NCBI GenBank assembly: GCA_021773645.1
Contig: JAJFJU010000012.1
Location: 310,001 to 374,000, forward strand
Length of the DNA: 64,000 nt
Source: Gammaproteobacteria bacterium
Lineage (GTDB): Bacteria; Pseudomonadota; Gammaproteobacteria; HK1
Reading direction: 5' to 3'
Positions 63,273-64,000 of the stretch are shown in pieces. The translations under genes were made by a program, and so were the position numbers. The notes beneath the pieces are model-generated. The model saw nothing but the letters and a program-made list of their open reading frames with translations. It was not told the origin of the DNA and did not search any database. Positions within the stretch are counted from its first letter, which is position 1, and each line of letters begins with the position of its first letter.

Positions 63273-64000
63273 TTATGCAGCATCCAGGTCCAGGGCGGCA
63301 GCCAACAGGCGGCGGGTGTAGGGTTCGCGGGGGTGGTTGAATATTTGCTCTGCAGATCCTTGTTCTACCACCTTGCCCTCGTGCATGACGATGAGTTCGT
63401 CGCTGAGTGCACGGACTACCTTGAGGTCGTGGCTAATGAATAGGTAGGCGAGGCCGTGGCGGGTCTGTAAGTCGCGTAGGAGATCAACGATTTGGGCTTG
63501 TACTGAGACGTCTAGGGCGGAAGTGGGTTCGTCGAGAATCACTAGACGGGGCTTAAGGATCATGGCACGGGCAATGGCGACACGTTGGCGTTGGCCACCA
63601 GAGAATTCATGGGGATAGCGTTCGCGGCTGGTTGGGTCGAGATCCACCTCTTTCAGTGCCTGTACCACCAGTTCGTCACGTTCGCGGGCGCTATCACCAA
63701 TGTGATGAACCAGTAGGCCCTCTTCGATGATCTGGCCTATAGACATGCGTGGATTGAGGCTGCCGTAGGGATCCTGAAAGACAATCTGCATCTCGCGGCG
63801 CAACGGGCGCAGGGCGCGGGTGCGTAAACCCTGAATTTCCTGTCCCTGAAACTCAATATTGCCCTGGCTTTGCTCTAGCCTGAGCAAGGCAAGCCCCAGA
63901 GTCGTCTTGCCCGAGCCACTTTCACCGACCACGCCAACGGTATGACCTTCACGGATGCGCAGACTGATGCCATCCACCGCCTTCACATGTCCAGTCACCC
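63273..64000 (-). CDS. Oligopeptide-type ABC ATPase, 5' end beyond window
   Basis: The last 241 residues of an ATPase with Walker A GESGSGKTTL, signature HEFSGGQRQRVAIARAM, Walker [15 protein letters not shown], and the C-terminal HPREPYTRRLL tail of the DppF/OppF/YejF group. The frame stays open to the right edge, so an upstream domain may exist; a two-ATPase fusion of YejF type is possible. It is co-directional with sufB, 103 bases before it. Confidence 0.85.
   Translation of the reverse strand, partial: VTGHVKAVDGISLRIREGHTVGVVGESGSGKTTLGLALLRLEQSQGNIEFQGQEIQGLRTRALRPLRREMQIVFQDPYGSLNPRMSIGQIIEEGLLVHHIGDSARERDELVVQALKEVDLDPTSRERYPHEFSGGQRQRVAIARAMILKPRLVILDEPTSALDVSVQAQIVDLLRDLQTRHGLAYLFISHDLKVVRALSDELIVMHEGKVVEQGSAEQIFNHPREPYTRRLLAAALDLDAA

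Noticed and set aside
1-64000. CRISPR arrays, tRNA and rRNA genes, prophage
   Set aside because: No regularly spaced repeats, no cloverleaf in the gaps I inspected and no phage genes were seen by eye; a covariance search was not possible.

Overview
The window reads as chromosomal DNA of a free-living or symbiotic gammaproteobacterium with respiratory, probably facultatively lithotrophic or denitrifying habits. The order leuD-leuB-asd-fimV-truA-trpF-trpB-trpA-accD-folC-dedD-cvpA-purF-metZ (31.7-50.7 kb) is a classic gammaproteobacterial backbone. The formate dehydrogenase, sodium-pumping oxaloacetate decarboxylase, TRAP transporter, PEP-CTERM proteins and SUF operon resemble sulfur-oxidising or Chromatiales-like lineages. 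This placement is inference from gene content; there is no rRNA in the window. I found no tRNA, rRNA, CRISPR array, prophage or intact insertion sequence.

Region 1 (0-10.9 kb) is a formate/tungsten island. It holds a three-subunit periplasmic formate dehydrogenase (Cys at the Sec position), a 40-residue membrane peptide gene, the DUF3306 and DUF3305 accessory genes, a large polyferredoxin-like protein, and an opposing tungstate importer (tupB-tupC-tupA led by a DUF2478 gene). The importer probably supplies the metal of the dehydrogenase.

Region 2 (11.1-17.9 kb) is a Na+/oxoacid module: oadGAB, rpiB, then a TRAP transporter of the 2-oxoacid-binding (TakP-like) type whose binding-protein gene carries an in-frame amber codon. 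Region 3 (17.9-19.9 kb) is a patch of broken or regulated DNA: a coding-like remnant, two identical 16-bp repeats, a sigma-54 promoter, a PEP-CTERM gene with two compensating frameshifts, and a vapBC pair. Region 4 (20-27 kb) has a fadE acyl-CoA dehydrogenase, a four-gene heme-copper cluster matching the norSY-senC-orf1 arrangement (a candidate sNOR nitric oxide reductase; the subunit I lacks the active-site Tyr), a fadE remnant and an HD-GYP gene.

Region 5 (27-51 kb) contains a second PEP-CTERM protein, sfsA, queG-dapD, and the leu/asd/fimV/trp/acc/fol/pur backbone, interrupted by a motA-motB-pilZ motility block. A SAM-II riboswitch followed by a terminator precedes metZ. Region 6 (51-64 kb) has a class I fumarase, the aapJQMP general amino-acid ABC importer, the sufBCDSU-sufT-Rieske operon with an IscR-type promoter, and the end of a peptide-type ABC ATPase that runs off the window.

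Two unrelated but similarly built palindromic elements of 168 and 165 bp, each symmetric about a central hairpin, sit in the trpA-accD and aapP-hypothetical gaps. They look like non-autonomous mobile or REP-type repeats.
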